64,000 bases of DNA, taken from positions 5,952,001-6,016,000 of the forward strand of contig CP079215.1 of NCBI GenBank assembly GCA_019316985.1, read 5' to 3'. How positions within the stretch are numbered: position 1 is the stretch's first letter; every line of letters starts with the position of its first letter. This DNA comes from Paraniabella defluvii. Lineage in GTDB: Bacteria > Bacteroidota > Bacteroidia > Chitinophagales > Chitinophagaceae. The notes under the pieces were generated by a model that was not told the origin of the DNA, made no database searches, and worked only from the letters and a program-made list of their open reading frames with translations. The translations under genes were made by a program, and so were the position numbers. This document shows positions 29,968 to 40,608 of this stretch, one piece after another.

Positions 29968-30103
29968 ATTATCTTCATTTTCTTCAATCTACTTTCGGTC
30001 TATTGCTTAATAATTCCTCTGATAAGATTGTTGTTATCTGACTTATTAAGCATGAGAGAAAGTTTCTCACTCTCTTTCTTTGGGAACAGCAAAAAACAAA
30101 ATA

Positions 30104-30282
30104 ATGGCAGTAGGAAGAACAGCCAGGACAGGTGAAGCCTGTCCGGAAAGCGGAATCTGGAGAGTTCAGGGAACTCCGAGTACAACGGCGCCGATTGCTA
30201 AGGGTAATCGGATGCCTCCATACTACGGGAAAGCGGTCGTTTGGGTTTAGTACAATTAGCTAAAAAGGGCTACTCCTCTTAA
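30104..30282 (+). CDS. small conserved protein with CPESGIWR motif
   Basis: The frame from 30104 reads MAVGRTARTGEACPESGIWR, then GTPSTTAPIAKGNRMPPYYG and KAVVWV, where a TAG stands at 30248. Adding one T gives VLVQLAKKGYSS with a stop at 30280-30282, which matches the usual end of these proteins. The pattern CPxSGIWR-PIAKGNxMPPYxG is that of a small family common in Bacteroidota, about 55-60 residues, of unknown function. A palindrome of the regional type lies upstream. Confidence 0.65.
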
Positions 30283-30626
30283 AAATTCTTTAATGCAATC
30301 CACCTCTATTGGTTAGGAATTGAGCAGGTTATATCGAATCCTCTAATCAAACATTAAGTGAACTCGTTTACCTTTTCTTTATTTCTTCTGATTCCGCTAT
30401 CATGTAGCAATACACAGGTATACCTATGTAATAGCGAAGCGGCTACCAGGTATCATTTAAAAGCAGATTGCCGGGGCTTAGCAACTGCAGCTACCATATC
30501 ATTACAACCACATTAGACAGTGCTGTACAACAGCATAAGACCCTCTGCAAATGGGAGCACTAATCAATTAGGATTTTTAAACACATGCATTACTTAGAAC
30601 TGTTTAAACCTGTTCAATGAATCTCG
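30283..30626. other. intergenic region
   Basis: I see no gene in these 340 bases. It separates the small protein from the convergent GH88/105 gene and holds a short AGGTATACCT palindrome near 30417. Confidence 0.35.
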
Positions 30627-31730
30627 CTACTGCTCCAGCAGCGCCCTTATACACCATAAATAGGGCGCCTGGCCATGGTAGTCGCCGGTAGCGCGGGGCC
30701 GGTCGTAGTAATACTGCTTATCGTTCTTTTTATTGGTGCCTACGCATACTTCAGATACCGCCCCTGGGCGTTTACATAGCCCACCAGGGCCATCCAGGCT
30801 TTGCGGGCAGCCGGGCCATAAGTAGCGGCATCCAGCCAGCCTTTTTTACGCCGGTAATAAAAGCATAGGCAAACATGGCCGAGCCGGAGGTTTCGGCCCA
30901 GCAACCGGGCTCATCCACCAGCTGGTTCCACATACCGCTGGGTTGCTGGTAGTTCTTTAAGCTGGCCATCATGGCCCGGTAACCTTTCATAATGCGTGCA
31001 TAGTGAGGGTTAGCAGGCGGCAGGTAGCGCAGCAGCTCGGTTACGCCGGCAGCCATCCAGCCATTGCCGCGGCCCCAGTAAAAAGGCACATCGGGCGCAT
31101 GGTAAAACAGGCCGTTGGGGCGCTGCAGCTCATCGAGGTAAAGCGCCATTTCCTTAGCCGCCCGGTTGATGTATACCGGGTCGCCGGTAGCTTTATAGGC
31201 CTGGGTTTGCACAATCGTGATCATATACATATCGTCGATCCAGAGCCTTGTTTGCCAGCTATAGCCCTTGTCGGCCCAGGCTTTTTCCTCCGGCCTGGCG
31301 TCAGCAGGTACCTGCCACTGGGTTTGCGCATAAGGCAGGCCCAGGTTGAGGTAGCGCCGGTCTTTGGTGAGCTGCCAAAGGGTTAGGGGCAAACTGCCGA
31401 ACATGTTCAGGTCAACATGGTTCATAATGGGCAACAGCTCCTTTTCGGTGGTAAACAGGGGCTCAAATCTTTTTCTAAAAAGCCCAGCAATAGTTTATCG
31501 TTGGTAAGCTGTGCATAATGCAGGGCGCCGGTCCAGAAAAATGTTTCAGGATAGCCGATCCATTTACCTGCATGCAGGGCATGTTTGGAATACACCATAC
31601 GGTAGGCAATCAGCCGGCCCACTTCTTCGGGCGTGTATCCTTTGGGAAAACCGGTTAATACATTTTTCTGTGCCCCGGCCAATAAAGCCGGCAGCCACAT
31701 CGCTAAAAAGATAATGCTACGTTTATACAT
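30627..31730 (-). CDS. GH88/GH105-type glycoside hydrolase (unsaturated uronyl/rhamnogalacturonyl hydrolase), paralogue 1
   Basis: A secreted protein of about 365 residues (signal peptide ending in LLAGAQ). It has the (alpha/alpha)6 barrel of this family with MNHVDLNMFGSLPL, WQTRLWIDDMYMITIVQ (the paired Asp), LYLDELQRPNGLFYHAPDVP, FYWGRGNGWMAAG and MWNQLVDEPGCWAETSGSAM. These enzymes hydrate the unsaturated uronic acid left by pectin lyases. Frameshifts near 31440 and 30795 were bridged, giving the end YDRPRATGDYHGQAPYLWCI. It is the last gene of the GH43-GH43-GH105 group, and a paralogue lies at 46152-47253. Confidence 0.88.
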
Positions 31731-31744
31731 ACTATATTTTTTTG

Positions 31745-31807
31745 TTCATAGTTCATGGTTAATAGTTAATAGTTAATAGTTAATGGTGAATGGTTAATGG
31801 TTAATGA
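31745..31807. repeat. heptanucleotide tandem repeat (9 units)
   Basis: Nine consecutive 7-bp units of the form TTMATRG, mainly TTAATAG and TTAATGG, fill this stretch between two glycosidase genes, followed by a pyrimidine-rich strand. It is in a noncoding spacer and could vary in copy number. Confidence 0.8.
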
Positions 31808-31875
31808 CCTCATCTATCATCTATCAACTACTCCCCGCTCCCTATTAACTATTCCCCATTCCCCACTTCCTCCTC

Positions 31876-33405
31876 CTACTCCATCCTGAAAGCCCCTACT
31901 TCTGCCAGCCCGGGTTGCTTCTGGCTATCGTGCCCCGACTGAGGTACCAGTTTAAAATAGCGGAACTCCTTTTGCTGCGGCAGATCGATATATTGTTTCA
32001 GCAGGTCGATATTATTCAACGGGTACGAGCCCAGGGTTTCCCAGCTGCTGTTATCCTTGCTTACCTGCACCTGCAGCTCTTTGATCTTACGGTCGCCCTC
32101 CTTCTGGTGCACGATAAAGCCGTTCACTTTTGAAACAGCGCCCATATCTACCGTGATCCAGTGCTGGGGATAGTCGGTAGGCTCGGTGGAGTAACGGGCT
32201 ATCCAGTACGTAGCCGTATTGTTATCGATAAGGCGTGCCGCCAGGCGGCTGTTCACGGTTTCTTCGGAGCTGAATCCGGCAATGGTCCAGCCTGTTTTGG
32301 GATAGATATACCGCTTTTTTTTCGCCGGAAGGCCGGGCATAGGCCAGGGCAATATCCCAGGGCAGGCCAAAATTGGGCGAGCCGTCGGAGTTCCAGCCAA
32401 AGCGCTGGATACGCGGGTTACGGCCGTTGTCGTCGCCACCGCCCGGCTTGGTGCGCGCATGGTAAATGATCCAGTCTTCCTTACCATCGGGCGATTTAAA
32501 GAAACCGTTATGGCCCGGCCCATAGGCGCTGCTTTCGGCCCGCATTGAAAATACCGGCTGGTTTCGTTTGGTCCAGTCTGCCGGGTTCATCGGGTCGCCA
32601 TTTTCGCGCAGGCTTAAGAGGCCCAGGCAATAACCGTCTACCCAGTAGCCGCTGCCGGAATATACCACAAACACGCGGCCCTGTGCATTGGTAAGCACCT
32701 GCGGCCCTTCGTTGATGGGGTTGCCCTTTTTCTCCCAGTCGTAAGCAGGCGTGGCAATCATTACTTTGTCGCCGGCAATCGTCCAGGGGTTGCTCATGCG
32801 GGCGATATAAATATTTTGGGGCGGGGCGCCTGCATTGCCGCCCGACCATAGCATATACAGCTGGCCGTTGTGCTTAAACACCGTACCGTCGATCGCCCAT
32901 TGATCGGAGGGATCTGATACCTTACCCTTCATCACCCAGCTGCCTTCAACCGGTGTAGGCGAAGTGTTTTCCACTACGTACATACGGTGATTGGCATTGG
33001 CGCCGTCGTCGGCGGCAAAATAGATATACCATTTACCATCAATTTCGTGCAGCTCGGGCGCCCAGAGGTTTTTTGAATACATCTGCCCGGCAGCCGGTAC
33101 CCATACTTCGTGGCGGCGCGAGGAAGCCAGCTCCGACATAGCGCGGGTTTCGAGCACCACCAGCCGGCCGCCTTGGGTATACATATAATAATACACCCCG
33201 TTTTTTTGCACCACCCAGGGATCGGGCCCGCCCGGCATAACGGGGTTGGTAAAATGCGTATCGGCGGTTAAAGCCGAAAGATCATCGCCTCCCGGCGGCG
33301 GGTTTTCGGTTCCCGGGTTACCGGTTCCCGCTTCGGGGCTTTTCTGGCAGGCGCTCCAGGTAAGTAGGCTGCTTAACCATAACGTGACAAAAACAATCGT
33401 TTCAT
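31876..33405 (-). CDS. GH43 family glycosidase with C-terminal discoidin (F5/8 type C) domain
   Basis: About 510 residues. A lipoprotein signal (WLSSLLTWSAC) leads to a five-bladed GH43 propeller: general base Asp in MPGGPDPWVVQ, the fine-tuning Asp in WAIDGTVFKHN and the Glu acid in PINEGPQVL. The C-terminal part is an F5/8 type C carbohydrate-binding domain (SRLAARLIDNNTATYWIARY, WITVDMGAVSKVNGFIVHQ, FRYFKLVPQSG). Frameshifts near 33390 and 32320 were bridged. GH43 enzymes act on arabinans, xylans and galactans; the fold alone does not show the substrate. It is transcribed with the other GH43 and GH105. Confidence 0.87.
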
Positions 33406-33486
33406 ATGCATAGCATTAAAGGTGATGAGGGTTTACAATAAATAATATCGGTTGTTAATAACCCCGGTACGCTACCGGCCACTACC

Positions 33487-35016
33487 TCAGGGCCTGGCTC
33501 CTGCCCGGTTGCAGCGCCTGCCGGGCAGCCCGTTTCCCGAGCGGTTATTTACAATAAATTTTTTAAAGAAAGCCTGTTGCGTGGCAGGCCCTTTGGCCAT
33601 TAGCGCAATGCGTACCGCGCGGTCCCAGGGCGGCAGGAAAGCAATATCTACCGGCTCGGCATTTAAGGCTTTGAAGGTAGCGCCACCAGCGCTATATAAA
33701 AATCGGGCCCCGGTATTATCGGTTACAGCTACCTTTAACACCAGCGATGCGGCCGCAGGCACGGTAGTTTCCGCCAGCACGGTTTCCCGGTCTTTTTTAA
33801 TTGCACCAGGCGCAGCCTGTTCTTTACCACGCTGGCATATACCATATTTTTATCGTCGCCCACCAGGGCCAGGCCGCCTTCGGCCGTGCTGTTCTGTTGC
33901 AGGGTTACCTGCGCATCGTAATGGCGGGCCATTACCGAACGACCTATATAAGCGCCGCCATTAGCAGGAAGCGCCTGCAGCTGTAACGTATTTTGAGCCA
34001 CTTTAGCTTTTACCGGCTGAAACACGCTCCAATGCCAGGCATCATCCAGCCGGTTGCCCGCAAACCCATCGGTAATGGTAGCCGGGAATTCCATACTGTT
34101 TGTTACCGGCTGATCTAAAAACTTCAGCCAGCCATCTGCCGTAAACTCAAACTCGCTCAGCAATCCCTGCCGGCCGCCGTAGGCTCGCTGGCCGTGCTAT
34201 AGCCATGGTATAAATAATAAAAACGCCCGTCCTTCTCTACCGGGGTGCCATGGCCGGGGCACTTCCATCGGTCGTTATCGGCCAGCACCGGGTTGCCCGG
34301 GTATTTCTCCCAGGGGCCCAGCAGGCTTTTGGCGCGGGCAATACCGGTGCCGTAGGTGCAGGTTTTACCGCAACAACCTGCGGCCGCATAAAATGCATAA
34401 AAATAGCCCTGGCGCCGTATTACGGCTACACCTTCTACCAGGCCTTTTTCCCAGGGTGCATCCGCGCGAAACAGTTCCTTTTTTTCACCCAGCAGCCCGG
34501 TACGGTCTTCCTTCATCTCCTGCGCCCAAATGGGTGTGGGCTTGCCCCTGCTGTTGCCATCCTCCTTCCATATCATATACAGCTTACCCTGCTCATCGCG
34601 CATGGGGAACGCATCTATCGATCCATCGGCCTCGCACATCAGCGGCCCCAGGTCGCGGTAAGGCCCTTCGGGCCGGTCGGCCACCGCAGCCGCTATACAC
34701 AGGCTTCCGCCCTTTTATGACCGGTATAATAGAGGTATACCTTGCCGTTCTCATACGTTATTTCCGGCGCCCACATATAGTAGTCGGCCCAGGCCGGCAT
34801 CTCGTTAAATACATGCCCGGAGGCCGTCCAGTTTACCAGGTCGGGCGAACGGTACAAGGTAAAGGCGGGAAACCAGTTGGATGTAGTACCTGCAGCCCAG
34901 TACTCATTACCTATCTTCACTACAGACGGGTCGGGATGATCGGCGGGTAACACCAGTTGCTGGCTCTGTGAATAAAATACCGGGAAGCATAGCAGCAACA
35001 ACAAAAGCAAGCGCAT
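33487..35016 (-). CDS. GH43 family glycosidase with C-terminal beta-sandwich
   Basis: The signal peptide (MRLLLLLLLCFPVFYSQSQQ) is followed by the GH43 start VLPADHPDPSVVKIGNEYWA with the catalytic Asp, then the second Asp in ADGSIDAFPMRDEQG and the Glu in WEKGLVEGVAVI. The C-terminal 200 residues form a concanavalin-like beta-sandwich (DGFAGNRLDDAWHWSVFQPV, AYIGRSVMARHYDAQVTL) of the type found in GH43 xylosidases and arabinosidases. Frameshifts near 34690, 34165 and 33790 were bridged. It begins the three-gene group that runs into the F5/8-carrying GH43. Confidence 0.85.
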
Positions 35017-35401
35017 AGTTAATCAATTGTAGGGTCTTTTTCCGCATGTAATAGCTATCTGTTCCCCAAAATAAAAGGCTGGCAGCCGGCAATACACGGA
35101 GATCGCTTTAACAGGTTTCCGTTTGTTCCTGCTGCGAAGACCTGCCAGCCGGCAGTAAACCGGTGGTCGATCACCCGGCTTTTCTCCGGCAGCGCTAACA
35201 ACAGCCCTCCTGCGCAGGCGCATAACAGCGTCCTAAAAGCTAATGAATAATACAGCGTCAAAATAAAGGCACGCTGCCCAAATAGTTTGTTCAACATTTT
35301 GTGCAATCGTTTCAAATAGGCTCAACGGCTACGGTTACCGTCTTTTTAAGACCGCATAACCGGTCTATTCTAAGCGCCATTATCTATATTTGACTGAAGT
35401 T
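35017..35401. promoter_or_regulatory. divergent promoter region of the GH43 group and the sensor kinase
   Basis: This 385-bp gap separates the minus-strand GH43 start from the plus-strand sensor start. A -7 element TATATTTG (TAnnTTTG) at 35385-35392 is close to the sensor ATG. The minus-strand open frame here (35055-35315) lacks protein character and I do not call it. Confidence 0.4.
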
Positions 35402-38400
35402 ATGACGCGCTTGTTCTATTACCTGATGGCCTTTACCCTGCTGGCCCCGTTAATGACCCACGGCCAGTATTATTTTAAACATTACCAGGTTGACGACGGC
35501 TTACTGCACAATGCAGTAACCTCGGTTATACAAGACCGGGAAGGGTTGCTATGGGTGGGCACCAGAGCGGGGCTGGATCGTTTTGACGGCTACACCTTCA
35601 AGCCCTGTGAAAATAAAAATCGGCAATCGATAACATCGGTAATAATATTGTAACGGTTGTTGCGGAAGATGGCGGAGGCTCTCTATGGGTGGCTACAGCC
35701 AAGGGATTATTTACCTATGACCCTTACAAAGAAACTTCTTTAAGAGTACGGAAGGTGCCGGCCAGCTACATCAGCCATCTTATTAACGATAAAAAGGAAC
35801 AGCTTTGGTTTTTAACCAATGGCAGCCTGTACCGCTATCATACCGGCCATCAGCAGCTGGAAGACATGAAATTGCAGGGCGCCTGCATTGCAGCCGACGG
35901 CGCCCATGGTATCTGGATCGGGCGTAATGACGGCACTATCGGCAGGTACAATTTTACCACGCAATCGATCCGGAATACCAGGATCATCGGTCATGATGTT
36001 CCCTCCCATTTAAGATCTATCAGTAAGATATATCCCATTAGCGACAGCGAGTTGCTGATAGGATGCTTTACCCGGGGACTTAAAATTTACAATCATAAAA
36101 CCGGCGCCCTTACCTCTTTACCCTTAACCACCAGCAGGGATGCTTCCGTATACGTTCGGGATATCGTGGAGGGCGAAAGCGGGCAATACTGGATAGCTAC
36201 CGAATCAGGCATTTATATTTACGACCTGCGCACCCGAACAGTACAACATCTTCAAAAAAAATAAACGATCCCTATGCTTTGAATGATAATGCCATTTACA
36301 CTTTTTGTAAAGACCGGCAGGGCGGCATGTGGGTAGGATCTTATTTTGGCGGCTTGCACTATTATTCGAAAGAAAATGCCCGGTTTAAAAATACTATCCC
36401 CAGCCGGGCATGAACGCTATTTCGGGAAACGCGGTAAGGAAAATAACTTCCGACTCCAAAGGAAATCTTTGGATAGGTACCGAGGATGCAGGCGTGAACC
36501 GGCTTGACCTGAAAACCGGCCTGTTTAAGCATTATACGGCTACCGGTAAAAAAGAAGATATTGCCTATTATAACGTACATGGCTTGCTGGCCGCAGGTAA
36601 CCAGCTCTTTATCGGCATGTTTTATAACGGGTTGGATATTATGGATACCCGTACCGGAAAAGTTACCGACCACTTCAGGGTTATTAAAGACAGCGCGGAG
36701 CAGGTGATCGATTTCGTGTCGTGCATTTACCTTACCCGCGACAGCACTTTACTGGTGGGCACGGCCTATCACGGCTCAAGCCTGCTGGTGTACAACCGGT
36801 CCAACAAAACCTTCCGGCGCGTACCACAAATACCCTACAATAGTTACACCTGGGATATCAGGGAAGACAGCCGGGGCAATATATGGACGGGGAGCGTATC
36901 GCGGGGCGCTTATTACTATCATCCTAAAACAGGCGACCAGGGCAATATCCGCTTTGGGGATACGGTACATAATACAGTGGTGAACGAGTTTGCGGTATAT
37001 AGCATCTGGGAAGACCGGGCTGGCTTTTTATGGTTTGCCACTACGGGGAGGCCTGATTAAGGTGGGCCCCGACAAGAAGATCGTTAAAAAGTTTACCACA
37101 AAGACGGCCTCTCCAGCAATGTGCTCTACAGCATACTGGAAGATGAGTCGGGGAATTTATGGATCAGCTCGCTTAAGGGGCTGATGTGCTTTAATACCGC
37201 TACCGAAAAAGTAAAAGTGTATACCCGGGCGAACGGCCTGCTAACAGATCAGTTCAATTACAACTCGGCCTATAAACACACCGACGGCACGATGTACTTT
37301 GGATCGGTAAAAGGTATGGTGGCTTTTGATCCCGCAGCTTTCAATCACCAGGAAGACAGCCCGCCCACCTATATTACCGGTTTCCAGATCAACAATAAAG
37401 ATGTGGATCCCGGCGAACCGGGGAGCCCGCTCAGCCGTTCGATACTATATACCGATACGCTTGTTCTCGATTATGATCAAAACAATTTTAGTATCGAATT
37501 TGCCGCCCTTAATTTTTCGGCGCCCCAGGTTACCCGCTACAAATACCGGATGAAGGGAATAGACGAAACCTGGACCTACCTGAATACCAACCGCAAAGCT
37601 TTTTTACCGATTTAACACATGGCAGCTACGAGTTTGTGGTGCAGGCCGAAAGCAATACCGGCAGCTGGCTGGGTAAAGAACGCCGGCTGTTTATAAAAAT
37701 ACGCCCGCCTTTCTGGAAAAGCAACGCAGCCTATCTGTTGTACCTGCTGTTAACGGCTGCGGCGATATTTATGGCTACCCGCCTATACCGTAAAAACCTC
37801 GAACGCAAAAACCTGAGGAAGCTGCAGCTGTTTGAGCATGAAAAAGAAAAAGAGATCTACCAGGCCAAAATAGAATTTTTTACGCATATCGCTCACGAAA
37901 TACAAACACCGCTCACCCTTATATCGGGGCCTATTGAATGGCTGATCAGGCAATTTGGAAGCCACCCTGACATTAATAAAAGCCTCAGCATTGCAGAAAA
38001 AAACACCCGCCGCCTGGTAGCGCTCACCAGCCAGCTGCTCGACTTCAGGAAAACAGAAGCCAGCCAGTTTAGCCTGAATTTTGTAAAAACCGATATTACG
38101 GCGCTGGTAGCGGACATAACGGAAGGTTTTAAAGAGCAGGCGGCAGGCAACCATATCAGCATGGAACTGCTGGCGCCGGCAACCCCTTTTATGGCTTTTG
38201 TAGACAGGGAGGCCTTTATTAAAATATGCTCCAACATGGTATCGAATGCCATTAAGTATGCCGGCGCCCGGGCTCTTGTGCAAATTGAACCCCTGGCAGA
38301 AAAAGATGAATATTTTACTATTTATTTTAACAACGATGGCAAGGGCATCCCGGCCGAATACCGGCAACGGGTATTTGATCCTTTTGTAAGAGTAGGGGGC

Positions 38401-38574
38401 AATAATAAGCCGGGTACCGGCATCGGGTTATCTCTCGCGCGGTCGCTCACCGAGCTTCACAATGGCACGCTGCAGCTGGTATCGGGCGAACCCGACCAGG
38501 TGAGTTTTGAACTACGGCTGCCCATACACCAGGAAATAGAATTTCAACTGGGCAGCTGGAAAAAAATAAAATAA
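35402..38574 (+). CDS. hybrid-type periplasmic glycan sensor histidine kinase (two-component propeller)
   Basis: About 1050 residues. A signal peptide (MTRLFYYLMAFTLLAPLMTH) leads to two seven-bladed propellers with repeated Reg_prop motifs (DREGLLWVGTRAGLDRFDGY, DSKGNLWIGTEDAGVNRLD, DESGNLWISSLKGLMCFN), a Y_Y_Y domain (YKYRMKGIDETWTYLN), a membrane helix (LLYLLLTAAAIFMATRLY), a HisKA box FTHIAHEIQTPLTLISGP and a HATPase domain (KICSNMVSNAIKYA, NNDGKGIP, GTGIGLSLARS). Frameshifts lie near 35640, 36265, 36400, 37055, 37100 and 37610. It resembles Bacteroides HTCS sensors of breakdown products, but has no receiver of its own; that is encoded separately one base later. Confidence 0.9.
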
Positions 38575-38575
38575 G

Positions 38576-39343
38576 ATGACGGATACTATTCTCATTATTG
38601 ATGACGAACAGGATGTGCTTGATTTTTTATCGCATATACTGGGGTATACCTATAAGATATATACAGCGCCGGAGGCCGGGAAAGCGCAACAGCTTTTGGA
38701 TGAAGCAATCATCCACCTTATTATCTCAGATGTGATGATGCCAGGAATGAATGGCTTTGAGCTTTGCCAGCTGATCAAATCTAATATAGCCTACAGCCAT
38801 ATACCCATCATCCTGCTCACTTCTAAAAACACGCACCAGGCGCATATTGAAGGCTTGCAGGTAGGCGCCGATGCCTATATTCAAAAGCCTTTTTCAGTTG
38901 ATTTATTATTATCGCAAATTCAAAACCTGTTGAAGAACCGCATCAAGATCAAAGATCATTTTGCCGCCGATCCTTTTGCGCATATACAGGTACCGGTACG
39001 TTCTAAAAAAGATGAATTGTTTTTGCAGCAACTGGAAGCGTATATAGAAGCCCATATGAAGGAGCCTGCAATAGATTTTGATGCGCTGGCGGAGCATTTG
39101 TTTATGAGCAGGGCCACATTTTACCGCAAGATCACCGCCCTGATGTCTTTATCGCCCAAAGAGTTTGCGGATATGACGCGGCTTAAAAAAGCTGCGGCAC
39201 TGATGGCAGAAAACCGCTTGTCATTGCCCGAGATCATTAAGCTAACCGGCTTTACTTCGGAAGCTGCGTTCAGCCGGAGCTTTGAAGCGCAATATAAAAT
39301 GACGCCCGAAGCTTATTTTCAGTCGCTGCAAAAAGAGGGATAA
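38576..39343 (+). CDS. REC-AraC response regulator of the glycan sensor
   Basis: Intact, 255 residues. The receiver begins DTILIIDDEQDVLDFL, has the phosphoacceptor Asp in LIISDVMMPGMNGFEL, Thr in IILLTSKN and Lys in YIQKPFSVDLL. After a linker the AraC-type double helix-turn-helix (IDFDALAEHLFMSRATFYRK, LSLPEIIKLTGFTSEAAFSR) ends the protein. In Bacteroides HTCS these parts are the C-terminus of the sensor; here they form a separate gene one base behind the kinase. It probably activates the flanking glycosidase genes. Confidence 0.92.
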   Translation: MTDTILIIDDEQDVLDFLSHILGYTYKIYTAPEAGKAQQLLDEAIIHLIISDVMMPGMNGFELCQLIKSNIAYSHIPIILLTSKNTHQAHIEGLQVGADAYIQKPFSVDLLLSQIQNLLKNRIKIKDHFAADPFAHIQVPVRSKKDELFLQQLEAYIEAHMKEPAIDFDALAEHLFMSRATFYRKITALMSLSPKEFADMTRLKKAAALMAENRLSLPEIIKLTGFTSEAAFSRSFEAQYKMTPEAYFQSLQKEG

Positions 39344-39424
39344 CCATTAATGTATTATTGCTAAAAGATAGACTGAAAATAAGTTGGGATCACCCTGGCC
39401 CTGCATACCCGATCCTTTTTAACC

Positions 39425-40554
39425 TCAGCGCATGCGGGGATCATAAACAGCCACCCCTACCCTGCTGTCGGCACAGCCATAATATAAAAACCATTTGCTG
39501 TTAAAATAAACCAGGCCCTCTATAAAAACAGTGCCCGCAGGATACTGCCCGCTTTTCTCGAAGGGCTCCGTAGGTACAAAAAACGGCTGATCCAACCGGC
39601 TGATTACTTTGGAAGGATCGTTGAGATCGAACAGTACCTGGCCTGCCGCATAGGTATTGGCGGTATAACTGGTGTCCCTGTCTTTATTCCCTTTGTTCTT
39701 CCCATTGTATAAAACCAGGATGCCCTTATCTGTAACAACGGCCGGGGACCGCACTCTGTAAGGTCGCTGTCGAAGTACCCGTTCCGGGGTTTTACGATCA
39801 TATCCAGCTTGCCTTCCTTATCAAGCGTGGGTGTCCAGTTAACCAGGTCTTCGGAAGTGGCAATATTCATAAAACGCTCGCCCCAATACATCATATACTT
39901 TCCGTTAATACGGGTAATCACCTGTTTTCCTTTTTCGAGCTTCGTCACTACCGAACCCGACTTACAGAACATATCTTTGAATTTGCCGTCATGAGCTTTG
40001 GCAAATGCAGGACCATGCTTGGTCCAGTTTACCAGGTCGCGGGAAGTAGCTACTGCCAGCCGCGCTACTTTGCGGTTCCATTGGGTATAGAGCATTACAT
40101 ATAAGCCGTCGGCAGTAACGGCTATGCGCGGGTCTTCACAACCGCCCAGCCATTCATTATCCTTCTGGTTGTCTTCAGCAGGATAGAAAACCGGCACGGG
40201 GCGTTTCGTCATTGCAATGCCATTCTGGCTTTCGGCCAGCCCCAGGCGGGATGTGCGTTTACCAATGCCCATCCCCGACCGGTCTTCTGCGCGGTACAAC
40301 ACGTAGATTTTATTGTTCCTTACTACGGCTGCAGGATTAAAAACATCACCCGCCTCCCAGGCCAGTTTTTTCCTGCTCATGGGATCGAAGAAAAGAGTTT
40401 GGGTATCCGGAACAATAATGGGGTTGGCTCCTGCCGGTCTTATAAAAGGACCTAAAGCCCATTGGGGCAATCGCTCTTGTGCCATGGCTGAAAATACCAG
40501 GGCAATAAGAACCCATACACCTGTTACTCTTCTAAAAAAATTATTCATACCCAT
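39425..40554 (-). CDS. GH130 family glycosidase/phosphorylase, secreted
   Basis: About 375 residues with a signal peptide (RVTGVWVLIALVFSAMAQ). The GH130 five-bladed fold is shown by GANPIIVPDT, KKLAWEAGDVFNPAAVVRNN, YVLYRAEDRSGMGI, the catalytic Asp in WLGGCEDPRIAV and the end PAGTVFIEGLVYFNSKWFLY. GH130 enzymes phosphorolyse or hydrolyse beta-mannosides; the exported members are usually hydrolases on beta-1,2-mannose linkages. A frameshift near 39750 was bridged. It is the last gene of the five-gene operon from 47253. Confidence 0.87.
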
Positions 40555-40608
40555 TCTTTTTATGATCTATCTTTTACCTGGTTAACCCCGGCTTTATCCG
40601 CAATATAG

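Noticed and set aside
35055..35315. 86-codon minus-strand frame with a hydrophobic stretch
   Set aside because: It lies in a divergent promoter region, has no protein-like composition beyond one hydrophobic run and no visible ribosome site.
37783..38367. Long minus-strand open frame within the sensor kinase
   Set aside because: It is the antisense of the kinase region whose HisKA and HATPase motifs are certain on the plus strand.
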